64,000 nt of DNA, taken from NCBI RefSeq assembly GCF_013285155.1, contig NZ_JABTEL010000005.1:1-64000 (forward strand), written 5' to 3'. A program made the translations under genes and the position numbers. This document shows, one piece after another, positions 53,946-62,716 of the stretch. The notes below the pieces were generated by a model. That model was not told the origin of the DNA, ran no database searches, and saw only the letters and a list, made by a program, of their open reading frames with translations. Source of the DNA: Winogradskyella undariae (GTDB taxonomy: Bacteria; Bacteroidota; Bacteroidia; Flavobacteriales; Flavobacteriaceae). Numbering within the stretch: position 1 is the stretch's first letter; each line of letters starts with the position of its first letter.

Positions 53946-54389
53946 TTACTTTTTACGTTTGAATATCTTTTTCCAAAATACTGAAATTGTATTCTTAATT
54001 TTAGTTTGCTGAGATACAGCGGTAGCAAATGCCATTGTGCTCAGTAATGAAACAAAAGCAAGCGTTCCTAATGATCCGCCATAGCCATTAAATACATTTT
54101 TTTTACTCATATAGATAATAGTGAATAGTGTTCCTGCTATCGCTAATAGTGTATAACTCTTCATGGTGCTTGCTGAAACCATGCCGATAAATGATGAGCC
54201 TATAAATACAATTTGAATATGCTTCGTTAAGTAAGGGTTAAGCAAGTCTGGAAAGCAATAAAAGAACAATCCAACAATTAAAGACAGTAATGCTGAAGCT
54301 TTAACAGCGCCTTGCCTAAGTTTTTCACTAATGAAAAAGGTTAGTGTTGCACCTAAAATACCGGATATGATGAGGATAAATTCGTTCAT
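53946..54389 (-). CDS. Membrane protein, homologue of its upstream neighbour
   Basis: Unrecognised 147-aa protein with four or five membrane segments. Its C-terminal half aligns with that of the 186-aa protein encoded directly upstream: GSSFIGMVSAST...KNVFNGYGGSLGTLAF against GAFVGMSSVETT...KNLFLGVGGKLGTMAF. Its start overlaps the upstream stop by 4 bp (ATGA), so translation is coupled. A two-subunit membrane complex is likely. Confidence 0.82.
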   Translation of the reverse strand: MNEFILIISGILGATLTFFISEKLRQGAVKASALLSLIVGLFFYCFPDLLNPYLTKHIQIVFIGSSFIGMVSASTMKSYTLLAIAGTLFTIIYMSKKNVFNGYGGSLGTLAFVSLLSTMAFATAVSQQTKIKNTISVFWKKIFKRKK

Positions 54390-54946
54390 ACAATTAACCA
54401 GTATATAAATGAAGCAGCAATAACACCGCCAAAAGCCATAGTTCCTAGCTTACCGCCAACACCTAAAAATAAATTTTTAGAGATCATAAAAAAGAAACCC
54501 GCTAAGGTTCCGGCAGCAATTACAAACCAAATATGAGGCGTTGTTTCTACACTAGACATTCCTACAAAAGCACCACAATAAATACTTGCAGGTAATTGTT
54601 TTAAATAATTAGATCTTTTATTAAGATGAGGTAAAAATGCAGCAATTGTACCAACAATACCAACCGCTAAAATACTACCTAAACCACCAACAATATTTAA
54701 GAGATAGCATAGTACTGCGCCTATAGGAACCCAAATGACGACAGATATTTTCTCGTAGGCGTAATCTTCGTGGTGTAAATCTAAATATTTGTATCCGAAA
54801 ATTAATGTTGGTAGAATTAGAAGCGCAGATATAAAAATAGTGCCCTTCAATTCGTAATATTCTTTGACCACCATGGTTAAAAACATGATGAGCACCAATA
54901 ACACAGATATGACCATTAAAAATCGAATGGCTTTGTGTCTTCTCAT
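54386..54946 (-). CDS. Membrane protein, homologue of its downstream neighbour
   Basis: Unrecognised 186-aa protein with about six membrane segments and Gly-rich turns (GVGGKLGTMAFGG). It is first in a two-gene operon with a shorter homologue. No catalytic motif is apparent; transport or a structural membrane role are both possible. Confidence 0.82.
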   Translation of the reverse strand: MRRHKAIRFLMVISVLLVLIMFLTMVVKEYYELKGTIFISALLILPTLIFGYKYLDLHHEDYAYEKISVVIWVPIGAVLCYLLNIVGGLGSILAVGIVGTIAAFLPHLNKRSNYLKQLPASIYCGAFVGMSSVETTPHIWFVIAAGTLAGFFFMISKNLFLGVGGKLGTMAFGGVIAASFIYWLIV

Positions 54947-55086
54947 TAAGAAATTATCTTTTTTAGTTTGAAACTAAGTTTTATAACTCAGCATTTTGAA
55001 GCGTCAAAGTTCTGCGAAATTTTTGGAGATGACAAATTGTAGGCTAATAATTTATCATGCTTTAATTGTTGTTTTTTAAGTTGAAT

Positions 55087-57267
55087 TTATAAAACCAATA
55101 AACCATGATCTCTCAATACATGAATAGGTTTTGAATACCAAAACAATTCAAAATCTTCAAAATGTGTTTCAAAACTGACTTTTAATTGTTTAAAAGATTG
55201 CGGTTTGTTTTGAGGGGTTATTTGTTCTAAAGTATCTAATAACCAGTTTCCTTTTTCTTTTTCTGTTGTAATCTGAAATGTTTCTAGGGTATCATGAAAT
55301 GTGATTTCCATAAAGTCATTTTTATGTCCTTTTTTAGTTTTAGAAAATTCGTGAACTAAAGGAAATGTACCTAACCAAGCAATTTTTGCTGTTGGTTTAA
55401 TATTAAAAACAGGTTCTTGTGCTAAGCAATTATAAATAAAATCAGGATCAATATCAGTTTCAGGAATATCGAATTCAAACCAATCTTGTAAAGGGATTTC
55501 AAAACCAATACCATGCATAAAGTTAAAGAGTGATTTTTTTAATCCGAAACTAAATTGTGCGTGATCAATGCCTGTAGAATCCGTGAAATCAACATCATTA
55601 TTCGCAAAAGTGATGTTTTTGTAATTAGGTGAAATGCCATATTCTTCAGGGTTTAAACCAACAGGACTGTGAGCTGTTAATGCAAATTGGTGCCAAAAGC
55701 CAGACTGTAAAATTCCAACTTCAAAAAGCTGACGTACCATTTCTAAACTATCAACGGTTTCTTGCACAGTTTGTGTTGGGTAGCCATACATTAAGTACGA
55801 GTGTACCATAATGTTTGCTTCGGTAAAATTACGCGTTACTTGTGCTACTTGCTCTACAGTTACACCTTTATCAATCAATGCAAGTAAACGGTCGGAAGCT
55901 ACTTCTAAACCACCAGAAACAGCAATGCATCCAGATGCTTTTAGTAAAACACAAAGGTCTTGCGTAAAATTCTTTTCGAATCTAATGTTTGTCCACCAAG
56001 TAACGCTGAGGTTTCGTTTAATAATTTCGAGAGCTAAAGCTTTCATTAAAGACGGTGGTGCAGCTTCATCTACAAAGTGAAATCCAGTTTCTCCAGTTTG
56101 TTCAATTAACGTTTCCATGCGGTCTACTAAAAGACTAGCGGCAACAGGCTCGTAAATTTTAATATAGTCTAATGAAATATCGCAAAACGTACATTTCCCC
56201 CAATAACAACCATGTGCCATGGTGAGTTTGTTCCATCGGCCATCGCTCCATAAACTATGCATAGGGTTTGCAATTTCTATAACAGAAATATATCGATCTA
56301 ATAATAAATCGGAATAATCAGGAGTGCCAACATCTTGTTGTTTGTAATCTGGGGCTGTGCTATTATTTTTATAAACTATGCTTCCGTTTTCTAATAGAAA
56401 AGTACGTTTAAAAGAAGTTTCGTTTTTAAGGACAACGTTATATAATAACTCAATTGGAAGTTCACCATCATCTAAAGTTATAAAGTCGAAAAACTCAAAA
56501 ACTCTAACATCATTTACGGAACGCAATTCTGTATTCGGAAATCCGCCTCCCATGGCAATTTTAATCTCAGGATAATTAGATTTTATAAATTGTGCACAAC
56601 GAAAAGCACTATATAAATTACCAGGGAAAGGTACCGAAAAGCAAATCAGTTTTGGCTGCGTTTCTTTAATTTGAGCGTCTAATATTTCTAATGTAATTTG
56701 ATCTATAAAAGTACTGTCATCTTGTAAATTCTCATAAAGTTCATCAAAAGAATTTGCACTTTGTCCTAAGCGCTCAGCGTAACGGCTAAAACCAAAATCA
56801 GGATCAATACATTCTACAATAAAGTCAGATAAATCTTCAATATATAACGTAGCTAAATGTTTAGCCTTGTCTTGGTTTCCCATAGAGCCAAAAGCCCAAT
56901 CCATATCATCTAATTGTTCAAAACGTGAGGCTTGTGGTAAAAAACCATTGGTACAAATCTGTCTAGCAAAAGTTTGATTTTTCCCTTGTAGAAATAAGAT
57001 AATATCATCTAACGATTGTAAATAATGCTCTTTTAAAGCATAAATACGTTGACAATTTTCTGTTTGAATGCGATTGTTTTCAAAAGCAAGTTCAAAAATT
57101 TCTTTAAATGTGCTTTTAGTAAAAAGTTCTAAAATAACTTCAATACCCAAATCCATTTGAAAAGCGTCTATACTTTTCGTGTTTAAAAAACCTTTAAGGT
57201 AGGCTGTGCCAGGATAAGGCGTATTTAATTGGGTGAATGGGGGTGTTATGAGTAAAAGATCTTTCAC
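55087..57267 (-). CDS. B12-binding domain radical SAM protein
   Basis: This 726-aa protein has an N-terminal region like the B12-binding Rossmann domain (LLLITPPFTQLNTPYPGTAYLKGFL, with LICFSVPFPGNLYSAFRCAQFIK and MGGGFPN later) followed by a radical SAM domain. The cluster motif reads GCYWGKCTFCD, i.e. C-x4-C-x2-C instead of the usual C-x3-C-x2-C. Downstream are GGLEVASDRLL and a helical C-terminal domain of about 180 residues. The substrate is unknown; B12 radical SAM enzymes often methylate or rearrange lipids, cofactors or peptides. Confidence 0.88.
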   Translation of the reverse strand: MKDLLLITPPFTQLNTPYPGTAYLKGFLNTKSIDAFQMDLGIEVILELFTKSTFKEIFELAFENNRIQTENCQRIYALKEHYLQSLDDIILFLQGKNQTFARQICTNGFLPQASRFEQLDDMDWAFGSMGNQDKAKHLATLYIEDLSDFIVECIDPDFGFSRYAERLGQSANSFDELYENLQDDSTFIDQITLEILDAQIKETQPKLICFSVPFPGNLYSAFRCAQFIKSNYPEIKIAMGGGFPNTELRSVNDVRVFEFFDFITLDDGELPIELLYNVVLKNETSFKRTFLLENGSIVYKNNSTAPDYKQQDVGTPDYSDLLLDRYISVIEIANPMHSLWSDGRWNKLTMAHGCYWGKCTFCDISLDYIKIYEPVAASLLVDRMETLIEQTGETGFHFVDEAAPPSLMKALALEIIKRNLSVTWWTNIRFEKNFTQDLCVLLKASGCIAVSGGLEVASDRLLALIDKGVTVEQVAQVTRNFTEANIMVHSYLMYGYPTQTVQETVDSLEMVRQLFEVGILQSGFWHQFALTAHSPVGLNPEEYGISPNYKNITFANNDVDFTDSTGIDHAQFSFGLKKSLFNFMHGIGFEIPLQDWFEFDIPETDIDPDFIYNCLAQEPVFNIKPTAKIAWLGTFPLVHEFSKTKKGHKNDFMEITFHDTLETFQITTEKEKGNWLLDTLEQITPQNKPQSFKQLKVSFETHFEDFELFWYSKPIHVLRDHGLLVL

Positions 57268-57327
57268 GTGTTGAAGTTGAAAATGAAACTAAATTTGAAA
57301 CAGTTTGATGCAAATATAGTTTGAAAT

Positions 57328-58272
57328 CTACCCATTCTTTAAAATCTCAGCAACGGCTTGTTGGTAAGCTTTAGGATTATTTGCTTTTTTTATTTTTTTG
57401 AATGCTTTCTGTGGGTTTGAAAACGACTGAGCAAAATATTCCCAAAACCCTTGCATTTTCATTTTTATAGGAGTTGGCCCAGATAAAGCTTCATCATACT
57501 GATGGTAAATAGTATCATGGAATTCTCTAAAAATTTCCCATCTATTTTCTGGATATTCTGTAGTATCGTTTTTAATCATGCTAGGTAAAAACGGGTCAGC
57601 AATGAGTCCTCTACCAATCATAAAATGATCGATACTAGGAAAACGAGTTTGCATCTCTTTCAATTTTGCCACAGATGTAATATCACCATTGTAATAGAGT
57701 TTATGTTTGGTGCTTTCTGTACATTTCTCAAAGGCCTCTAAATTTACACCACCTTTATAAAGTTGTTTTCCTATACGGGCGTGAATCGCTATATTTTTTA
57801 GTGGATATTGATCTAGAATAGGGAAGGTGTTTAATATTTCTTCTGGGTTTTCATAACCCATACGCATTTTCATAGAAACGAGAATATCTGTTTCACGGTG
57901 CACACGATCTAAAATATGATTGATTTTTTCTGGATCACAAATTAATCCCGAACCCATACCACGATTGGTTACCATTGGATATGGACAACCTAAATTCCAG
58001 TTTAATTCTTTGTAGCCTAATTCTTGAATATAATCGACAACAAATAGAAATTCATCAGCACTATTGGTCATGATTTGCGGAATCACTTCGAGTTCAGAAT
58101 TATTTTCGAGTTGTAAATCGAGTTTATAAGAGTTTTTTATAATTAATTTTTTATTGAACCTTATGTAAGGAGCGTAAAATGTATCAATTCCCCCAAAATA
58201 GTGATTAAATGCATTTCGAAATCGAAAGTCAGTAAACCCTTGTAATGGTGATGATAAAAGTGTAATTGGCAT
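57328..58272 (-). CDS. dus: tRNA-dihydrouridine synthase
   Basis: Dus enzymes reduce uridines in tRNA D-loops with FMN and NADPH. The 314-aa protein has SPLQGFTDFRFR at the start (FMN), NWNLGCPYPMV with the catalytic Cys, ILVSMKMRMGYENPEE, IHARIGKQLYKG, YNGDITS and the FMN-phosphate motif MIGRGLIADPFL. The region after about residue 240 is a helical C-terminal domain. The DusC-like spacing is suggestive but subtype is uncertain. Confidence 0.92.
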   Translation of the reverse strand: MPITLLSSPLQGFTDFRFRNAFNHYFGGIDTFYAPYIRFNKKLIIKNSYKLDLQLENNSELEVIPQIMTNSADEFLFVVDYIQELGYKELNWNLGCPYPMVTNRGMGSGLICDPEKINHILDRVHRETDILVSMKMRMGYENPEEILNTFPILDQYPLKNIAIHARIGKQLYKGGVNLEAFEKCTESTKHKLYYNGDITSVAKLKEMQTRFPSIDHFMIGRGLIADPFLPSMIKNDTTEYPENRWEIFREFHDTIYHQYDEALSGPTPIKMKMQGFWEYFAQSFSNPQKAFKKIKKANNPKAYQQAVAEILKNG

Positions 58273-58320
58273 TCCTTATTCTATTTTTAGATTCAATTTT
58301 TTGGAACTGCTAAATAACAA

Positions 58321-58357
58321 AAAACTACCTTATAATCACGATTATATAAGGTAGTTT
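58321..58357 (-). terminator. Terminator after 58377 gene
   Basis: A 13-bp perfect stem, AAACTACCTTATA (58322-58334) with TATAAGGTAGTTT (58345-58357), lies between that gene's stop and dus. Confidence 0.7.
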
Positions 58358-58376
58358 ATAATTTGAAAAGTAAGTT

Positions 58377-58784
58377 TTACTTAACGCGTTTTAGTGTGAT
58401 TGAATTTTTGTCAAACTCAGTTGGTCTTACATTGTCAAAACTCAGATTAAAATTCATTGTATCCTTGTCGGTAAATTCAGCTATTGCAAGGATGTTTTGT
58501 GATTCTCCTGATTCTATTTTTGTTACTTTTAAGTCAATTTCAATAGGAGTGGTGTTATAATTAACAGTATAGGTCATTTTACCTTTTTCACCTTTCATAA
58601 TAAATTTTTTACCTCCCATAACTTGGCCATTAATTTCAAATGCAGCATAACCTTCGTTGTCAAAAATTAAATAACCAATTTCGTTTTGATCCTCACCAAT
58701 CCATTTGCCAACAAATGTTTCTTTTTGGCTTGTAGAACTTAGTAGAAATAAAGGAATGAAAAAAAATGTAAATAGATACTTCAT
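58377..58784 (-). CDS. Exported small beta-rich protein
   Basis: Unrecognised 135-aa protein with a signal peptide (about 19 residues). The mature part begins ETFVGKWIGEDQNEIGYLIFDNEGY, a lipocalin-like entry motif (GKW followed by beta strands), and is beta-rich to the end. Lipocalin-like folds bind small ligands, but I see no specific site. The upstream FMN-binding gene is 10 bp away. Confidence 0.7.
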   Translation of the reverse strand: MKYLFTFFFIPLFLLSSTSQKETFVGKWIGEDQNEIGYLIFDNEGYAAFEINGQVMGGKKFIMKGEKGKMTYTVNYNTTPIEIDLKVTKIESGESQNILAIAEFTDKDTMNFNLSFDNVRPTEFDKNSITLKRVK

Positions 58785-58794
58785 AATTTGGGAT

Positions 58795-59382
58795 TTAAAA
58801 TATAGTGTTTAAAAATTCTTCAATGTTAGTTGTGTTAGCTTTTATTAATTCTTCTCTAGCAGCTTTAATATCAATGTTTTTTTTGTCTTGAGACAGTTTA
58901 AATTTACCTTCCCAATGGGTGATGGTAATTTCGAACATTACAATATAATCAAGATTTTTATCTAATCGAGGATTATCTGCATTTAAAATATATTTCGGGT
59001 CAGGAGCTTCTAAAAATTCAGTCATAGTAATTAATGACTTTTTTAAAGCTGCATTGTCTGTATTAGCTTTTACTTTTCCTGTTAAGTGGACTTTAATATA
59101 ATTCCAAGTCGGAAGATGCGCCGTTTCAAAAATACTTGGTGAAATATAACATTCTGGACCACTAAAAATAAGTGTTACATCACGATTGTCTTTTAATAAT
59201 TTAGCTTGTGGGTTATTAATATCAATGTGACCAATTAGCTTTTCGTCTTCATAAATTAAAGGTAAATGTGTAATTAAGGGAAGATTATTTTCTACCGATA
59301 TTACGGTTGCTAAAGGGTATGCTTTGATGACTTCAATTAAATGATTAATGTCGTTATCTTGATGTTGTTTTGGTGGATACAA
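58795..59382 (-). CDS. FMN-binding negative transcriptional regulator family protein (PaiB-like)
   Basis: This 195-aa protein belongs to the FMN_bind_2/PaiB family: MYPPKQHQDND at the start, LATVISVENNLPLITHLPLIY, and the central split-barrel segment LIFSGPECYISPSIFE...VPTWNY-type, here LPTWNYIKVHLTGK. In Bacillus PaiB influences sporulation and protease genes; here it may simply be a flavin-binding protein. It is followed by the 58377 gene. Confidence 0.85.
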   Translation of the reverse strand: MYPPKQHQDNDINHLIEVIKAYPLATVISVENNLPLITHLPLIYEDEKLIGHIDINNPQAKLLKDNRDVTLIFSGPECYISPSIFETAHLPTWNYIKVHLTGKVKANTDNAALKKSLITMTEFLEAPDPKYILNADNPRLDKNLDYIVMFEITITHWEGKFKLSQDKKNIDIKAAREELIKANTTNIEEFLNTIF

Positions 59383-59423
59383 ATGAAATATAGTTAATGA
59401 TTAAAAATGGTTCTTAGATTTAT

Positions 59424-59867
59424 TTATGCACCAAACTGTTTAAGATGATGATCTAAATGTTTGTATTGCATTTGTCCCCATTGTTGTGCTGTAAAATAAC
59501 CAAAAGCAGGATGAGAAGCCCATTCTGTTTTTTCTTTAAGAGCGTGACTTTCGTCAATTAATGGTTTTAATTTTAATATTTCTGCGTTAAAATCTTTAGA
59601 TTCTTTAGTTTTTAAAACCTTAGCTGTTGGCAATCCCTTTTTCCAAGGTTTATCATTATATAAAGACTTTTTGAAAAATACTTTAGCTAACCAGCTAGGT
59701 TTTAATTTGTAGTCTTCTTTTTCTAGCATAATATTAAAAGGGCCTTGGCAATGCCATGCCATTTGGCCGATATTCATTTTTCCCCATTGAGACTTAGAGT
59801 CTTTATTTAGAGTTTCAATACGGGTTTTAATATCGTTATAACCGGATTCTTCAAAAATAGATTTCAT
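59424..59867 (-). CDS. DUF1569/DinB-like protein
   Basis: This 147-aa helical-bundle protein has the DUF1569 patterns KMNIGQMAWHCQGP and HPAFGYFTAQQWGQMQYKHLDHHLKQF; three His residues (in AWHC and KHLDHH) are positioned as a DinB-like metal site. MKSIFEESGY at 59867 is the likely start. The function is unknown; a metal-dependent thiol transferase is possible by fold. Confidence 0.82.
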   Translation of the reverse strand: MKSIFEESGYNDIKTRIETLNKDSKSQWGKMNIGQMAWHCQGPFNIMLEKEDYKLKPSWLAKVFFKKSLYNDKPWKKGLPTAKVLKTKESKDFNAEILKLKPLIDESHALKEKTEWASHPAFGYFTAQQWGQMQYKHLDHHLKQFGA

Positions 59868-59906
59868 AATATTTGAATTTAATGACACTCGAAATTTACA
59901 ATTTTT

Positions 59907-59914
59907 TATCTTTA
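59907..59914 (+). promoter_or_regulatory. -7-like box abutting radC
   Basis: TATCTTTA differs from TAnnTTTG in the last base and ends 4 bases before the ATG, again implying a leaderless message. No TTG at standard spacing. Confidence 0.3.
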
Positions 59915-59918
59915 GTGC

Positions 59919-60620
59919 ATGTCAGAGAAACCTACTTCGTTTTCAATTAAAAATTGGTCACAAGATGATCAGCCTCGAGAGAAGCTCAGAGACAAGGGGA
60001 AAACGACTTTGAGTGATGCCGAACTTATAGCTATTTTAATAGGTAGTGGTAATCGAGAAGAAAGTGCTGTTGCTCTTTGTAAACGCATATTTGCAAGTGT
60101 AAATAACAATCTTAATGCTTTGGGTAAATTGTCTATTGCGCAATTAATGGAGTTTAAAGGTATTGGTGAAGCTAAGGCAATTACGATTACTGCGGCTTTA
60201 GAATTGGGGAGGCGTAGAAGGCTAGAAGATGCGTTGCGGTTAGATAAGGTTAACTCTAGTCGATCTGTTTTTGATATAATGCAACCCATCATTGGTGATT
60301 TGCCTCATGAAGAATTTTGGATTTTATATCTTAATAATTCAAATAAAGTGATTAAGAAAAACCAATTAAGTAAAGGCGGAATCACAGGAACTTTAGTCGA
60401 TGTGCGTTTAGTGCTTAAAAACGCATTAGAAGTTGGTGCAATAGCATTAATATTATGTCATAATCATCCTTCAGGGGCTTTAAGACCAAGTAAAGCAGAT
60501 ATCGATATTACTCAAAAATTAAAACTTGCAGCTCAAAGTTTAGATATTTCAGTTTTAGATCATCTTATAATAACCGAGAACGCTTATTATAGTTTTGCAG
60601 ATGAAAATCAAATGGGCTAA
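59919..60620 (+). CDS. radC: RadC family JAB/MPN domain protein
   Basis: This 233-aa cytoplasmic protein has an N-terminal helix-hairpin-helix region (FKGIGEAKAITITAALELGRRR) and a C-terminal JAMM domain with the metal motif HNHPSGALRPSKADI. RadC was first described as a repair protein; its role is now uncertain. It is divergent from the DUF1569 gene, with about 50 bp between starts. Confidence 0.93.
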   Translation: MSEKPTSFSIKNWSQDDQPREKLRDKGKTTLSDAELIAILIGSGNREESAVALCKRIFASVNNNLNALGKLSIAQLMEFKGIGEAKAITITAALELGRRRRLEDALRLDKVNSSRSVFDIMQPIIGDLPHEEFWILYLNNSNKVIKKNQLSKGGITGTLVDVRLVLKNALEVGAIALILCHNHPSGALRPSKADIDITQKLKLAAQSLDISVLDHLIITENAYYSFADENQMG

Positions 60621-60726
60621 TCTTTATAATAAAACTTCAAATAAAATCAATACCAACTCGCTGTGGAATTAACGGAGAATGCAGTTGGAATTTGTTATTT
60701 TTATCTTTTAGAATTTTCAAGACCTT

Positions 60727-62022
60727 ATGTTATTAGTTTATACTCACAAAATCACACCACGTGTTACCTATACGTTTAAGCATATATGCAGACGTGTTTT
60801 AGGAATAGAAGTGAGATTTACATCTAAAGTAGAAGATTTTATTGCACACGATAGCTTAAAAATGTCTTATGCAAAAAAGCCTTTAAGTAATGAATTGTTT
60901 GTTAGAAGTCATGACTTGTTATTTGATCATGGTTTATCTGATTTAGAAATCAATGTGCAACAATGGGGTAATACTAAAGGTTTCTTTGCTACAAGTGAAC
61001 GTAGTGATTTGCCTTTCGATATTTTTGCAGCATCCTTTTATATGCTAAGTCGATATGAAGAATATTTACCTCATGTAAAAGATGAATATGGGCGTTTTTT
61101 AGCGTCTGAAAGTTTAGCTTTTCATCATAAATTTTTAAATCAACCTGTTGTAGATCTTTGGGCTTATAAATTAAAAGATGTTTTAATGCAACGTTTCCCT
61201 GATTATAATTTTCCTGAACGAAAATACACCGTACAGCCTGTGATTGATGTGCCTATGGCGTATTATTTTAAGCATAAAGGTTTTTTGAGAACCATTGGAG
61301 GAACTCTGAATGATCTAAGACGTTTAAAACTTAAACAATTATATTTAAGATATACTGTTTTAATGGGTTTTAAGCGAGATCCGTATGATACTTTTAAGTG
61401 GATTATTAGAAAACAAAAGGCTAATAAAATAAAATTTACAGTATTATTTTTAATAGGTGATTATTCTACTTATGATAAAGGAATAAGCACAACAAAAAAA
61501 GATTTTATTTCATTAATTAAGTCGGTTGCAGATTATTGTAATGTTGGGATTAAGGCCTCTTATTTTTCACTAAATGATGTTGCTATTCTTAAAAAGGAGA
61601 AACTTAAAATGGAAGCGATAACGCATATAGATTTAAATGCGGTACGTCACTCTTTTTCGAAGTTAAATTTACCTATTTCATATAGAAACTTAGTCGAGTT
61701 AGAAATTAATCAAGATTTTACAATGGGTTATATTGATACCTTAGGTTTTAGGGCAGGTACTTGTACACCATTTCAATTTTACGATTTGGATTATGAAGTA
61801 CAAACACCACTTCAAATAAATCCATATCATTGTTTAGATTTTGCGCTATTAAAGTATGATTCTCTATTAGATAAAACAGAGCATTTACAAGAAGTAATAG
61901 ACGAAGTTAAAGCTGTAAATGGTATTTTTACTCCTGTATTTCATAATTACTCATTTAGTAATTTAGACCGTTGGGAAGGTTTTCGATCTTTATTCAACTT
62001 AATATTAGATTCAGAAGAATGA
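60727..62022 (+). CDS. Polysaccharide-deacetylase-like protein
   Basis: This 431-aa protein has a first domain of DUF7033 type (FEDFIAHD, KPLSNELFVRSHDLLFDHG) and a second domain with a deacetylase-like fold: VIDVPMAYYFKHKG replaces the usual D-D metal start, and GFRAGTCTPFQFYDLDYEVQTPLQINP is like the RAG motif of NodB deacetylases. It probably acts in cell-envelope polysaccharide synthesis. Key metal residues look altered (DVPMA, where DxDD is usual), so activity is uncertain. The next gene overlaps its stop by 4 bp. Confidence 0.8.
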   Translation: MLLVYTHKITPRVTYTFKHICRRVLGIEVRFTSKVEDFIAHDSLKMSYAKKPLSNELFVRSHDLLFDHGLSDLEINVQQWGNTKGFFATSERSDLPFDIFAASFYMLSRYEEYLPHVKDEYGRFLASESLAFHHKFLNQPVVDLWAYKLKDVLMQRFPDYNFPERKYTVQPVIDVPMAYYFKHKGFLRTIGGTLNDLRRLKLKQLYLRYTVLMGFKRDPYDTFKWIIRKQKANKIKFTVLFLIGDYSTYDKGISTTKKDFISLIKSVADYCNVGIKASYFSLNDVAILKKEKLKMEAITHIDLNAVRHSFSKLNLPISYRNLVELEINQDFTMGYIDTLGFRAGTCTPFQFYDLDYEVQTPLQINPYHCLDFALLKYDSLLDKTEHLQEVIDEVKAVNGIFTPVFHNYSFSNLDRWEGFRSLFNLILDSEE

Positions 62023-62705
62023 CACACCAAATAAAGCATGTTTTTTTCGATTTAGATCATACACTTTGGGATTTTGATAAGAATTCAGGATTAACTTTTG
62101 AGAAAATTTTTAAGCTGAATAAAATTGAAATTAGTTTGAATGATTTTTTATCGGTTTACGAACCTATAAATCTTAATTATTGGAAACTTTACAGAGAAGA
62201 AAAAGTGACAAAGTCTGCATTACGCTATGGCAGATTAAAAGATGCTTTTGATAAAGTAGGAGTAGAGGTTGATGATGCTATGATTGATCATTTATCTGAT
62301 GCTTATATTGAAAACCTATCGTCTTTTAATAACTTATTTGATGGTACTTTTGAAATATTAGATTATCTGAAGGATAAATATCAATTGCATATTATTACCA
62401 ATGGGTTTGAGGAAGCTCAAGAAAAGAAAATGATTTCTTCAAATATCAGATCTTATTTTAAGACTGTTACAAATTCTGAAATGGTAGGTGTTAAAAAACC
62501 GAATCCTAAGATTTTTAATTTTGCATTAGATATTGCTAAAGCAAAAGCTAGCGAAAGCATAATGATTGGAGATAATCTTGAGGCTGACATAGAAGGTGCT
62601 CATAATATTGGGATGGACACAATTCATTTTGATTATAAAGCTTCAGATTATAATCATACTTATAAAAGAATTACAAATTTAAAAATGCTTGCAAATCACC
62701 TTTAA
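62019..62705 (+). CDS. HAD-superfamily hydrolase, YjjG type
   Basis: This 228-aa phosphatase has motif I DLDHTLWDFD (nucleophile Asp), motif II ITNGFEEAQ, the Lys of VKKPNPKIF and motif IV MIGDNLEADIEGA. It resembles the YjjG nucleoside 5'-monophosphatases, which clean up non-canonical nucleotides. It starts at ATG 62019 inside the previous gene's stop (ATGA overlap), so translation is coupled. Confidence 0.92.
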   Translation: MTHQIKHVFFDLDHTLWDFDKNSGLTFEKIFKLNKIEISLNDFLSVYEPINLNYWKLYREEKVTKSALRYGRLKDAFDKVGVEVDDAMIDHLSDAYIENLSSFNNLFDGTFEILDYLKDKYQLHIITNGFEEAQEKKMISSNIRSYFKTVTNSEMVGVKKPNPKIFNFALDIAKAKASESIMIGDNLEADIEGAHNIGMDTIHFDYKASDYNHTYKRITNLKMLANHL

Positions 62706-62716
62706 AATTTAATATC

